NCBI GenBank assembly: GCA_964369755.1
Contig: CAYJFY010000076.1
Coordinates: 1-6,182, forward strand
Origin: CAUPWF01 sp964369755
GTDB lineage: Bacteria; Bacillota; Clostridia; Lachnospirales; Lachnospiraceae
Direction: 5' to 3'
Length of the DNA: 6,182 bases
Below are positions 6,065 through 6,182 of this stretch, piece by piece (position 1 is the stretch's first letter; every line of letters begins with the position of its first letter). The translations under genes were made by a program, and so were the position numbers. The notes under the pieces were generated by a model. That model did not search any database and had not been told where the DNA came from. It worked only from the letters and a program-made list of their open reading frames with translations.

Positions 6065-6182
6065 TTTCTACACCTATCCTTTTTGAATTTTTTTATTAAC
6101 CATCACAGTCTCAAAATCTGGCAACTTTGAACCTTCAAGTCAAAAGTGCTGTTTACCTAAAAAGTATAATACATGACGTATA
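6065..6182 (-). other. Non-coding leader upstream of purC, incomplete at the window edge
   Basis: All three minus-strand frames contain stops here, so the 118 bases are intergenic, unless the last few bases are the tail of an upstream gene. Near the edge the minus strand reads TATTAT (6166-6171) overlapping TATACT (6163-6168), both one mismatch from TATAAT, but any -35 box would fall at or beyond the window end. A second weak candidate is TTGCCA (6119-6124) with GTTAAT 18 bases downstream. Downstream of the first candidate lie a TTGAA-GG-TTCAA inverted repeat (6127-6138) and a weak imperfect stem (6120-6157). I cannot match it to a known purine or PRPP riboswitch or to a PurR box. Confidence 0.4.

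Noticed and set aside
6165..6170. Perfect TATAAT on the plus strand, suggesting a rightward promoter
   Set aside because: No acceptable -35 hexamer lies 16-18 bases upstream on that strand, and there is no rightward gene inside the window.
6065..6182. Guanine/adenine riboswitch or PurR box ahead of purC
   Set aside because: The conserved purine riboswitch core and the Bacillus PurR box (CCGAAC-type) are absent from the visible 118 bases; such an element could still lie beyond the edge.

Overview
The window is a low-GC (roughly 40%), densely coded stretch with every recognisable gene on the minus strand. Strong AGGAGG-type ribosome binding sites, TTG and GTG start codons, a processed Fe-S-type PurF and a ThrRS-like/P-loop nucleoside kinase all point to a Gram-positive anaerobe of the Clostridia. 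A Lachnospiraceae-like genome is the best guess, but this rests on remembered protein families and not on a search.

Read in the direction of transcription (right to left), the window opens with about 118 bases of non-coding leader (6065-6182). A tight three-gene purine synthesis cluster follows: purC (6064-5354), purF (5344-3902) and purB (3876-2446). The gaps are 9 and 25 bases, and the purC stop codon lies inside the purF Shine-Dalgarno sequence, so the cluster is almost certainly one transcript. PurF carries out the committed first step of de novo IMP synthesis. PurC makes SAICAR, and PurB splits it to AICAR plus fumarate; PurB also converts adenylosuccinate to AMP. The other pur genes are not in the window. 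A 126-base gap (2320-2445) carries a strong hairpin just after purB.

Next is a 559-residue nucleoside (uridine-type) kinase (2319-640). Its N-terminal half resembles the TGS and editing domains of threonyl-tRNA synthetase but lacks the editing/metal residues. It is probably a nucleotide salvage enzyme, which fits next to a nucleotide synthesis operon. A 97-base AT-rich gap (543-639) then holds a near-consensus extended -10 promoter for the last gene, a PfkB-family sugar kinase resembling 2-keto-3-deoxygluconate kinase, which is cut by the left window edge after about 180 codons.

No gene-free stretch exceeds 300 bases. I see no tRNA, rRNA, CRISPR array, insertion sequence or phage gene. This is mostly ordinary housekeeping DNA and I found no convincing new system. 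The points most worth a second look are the eukaryote-like PurB, the degenerate ThrRS-like module on the kinase, and the polarity of the hairpin after purB.
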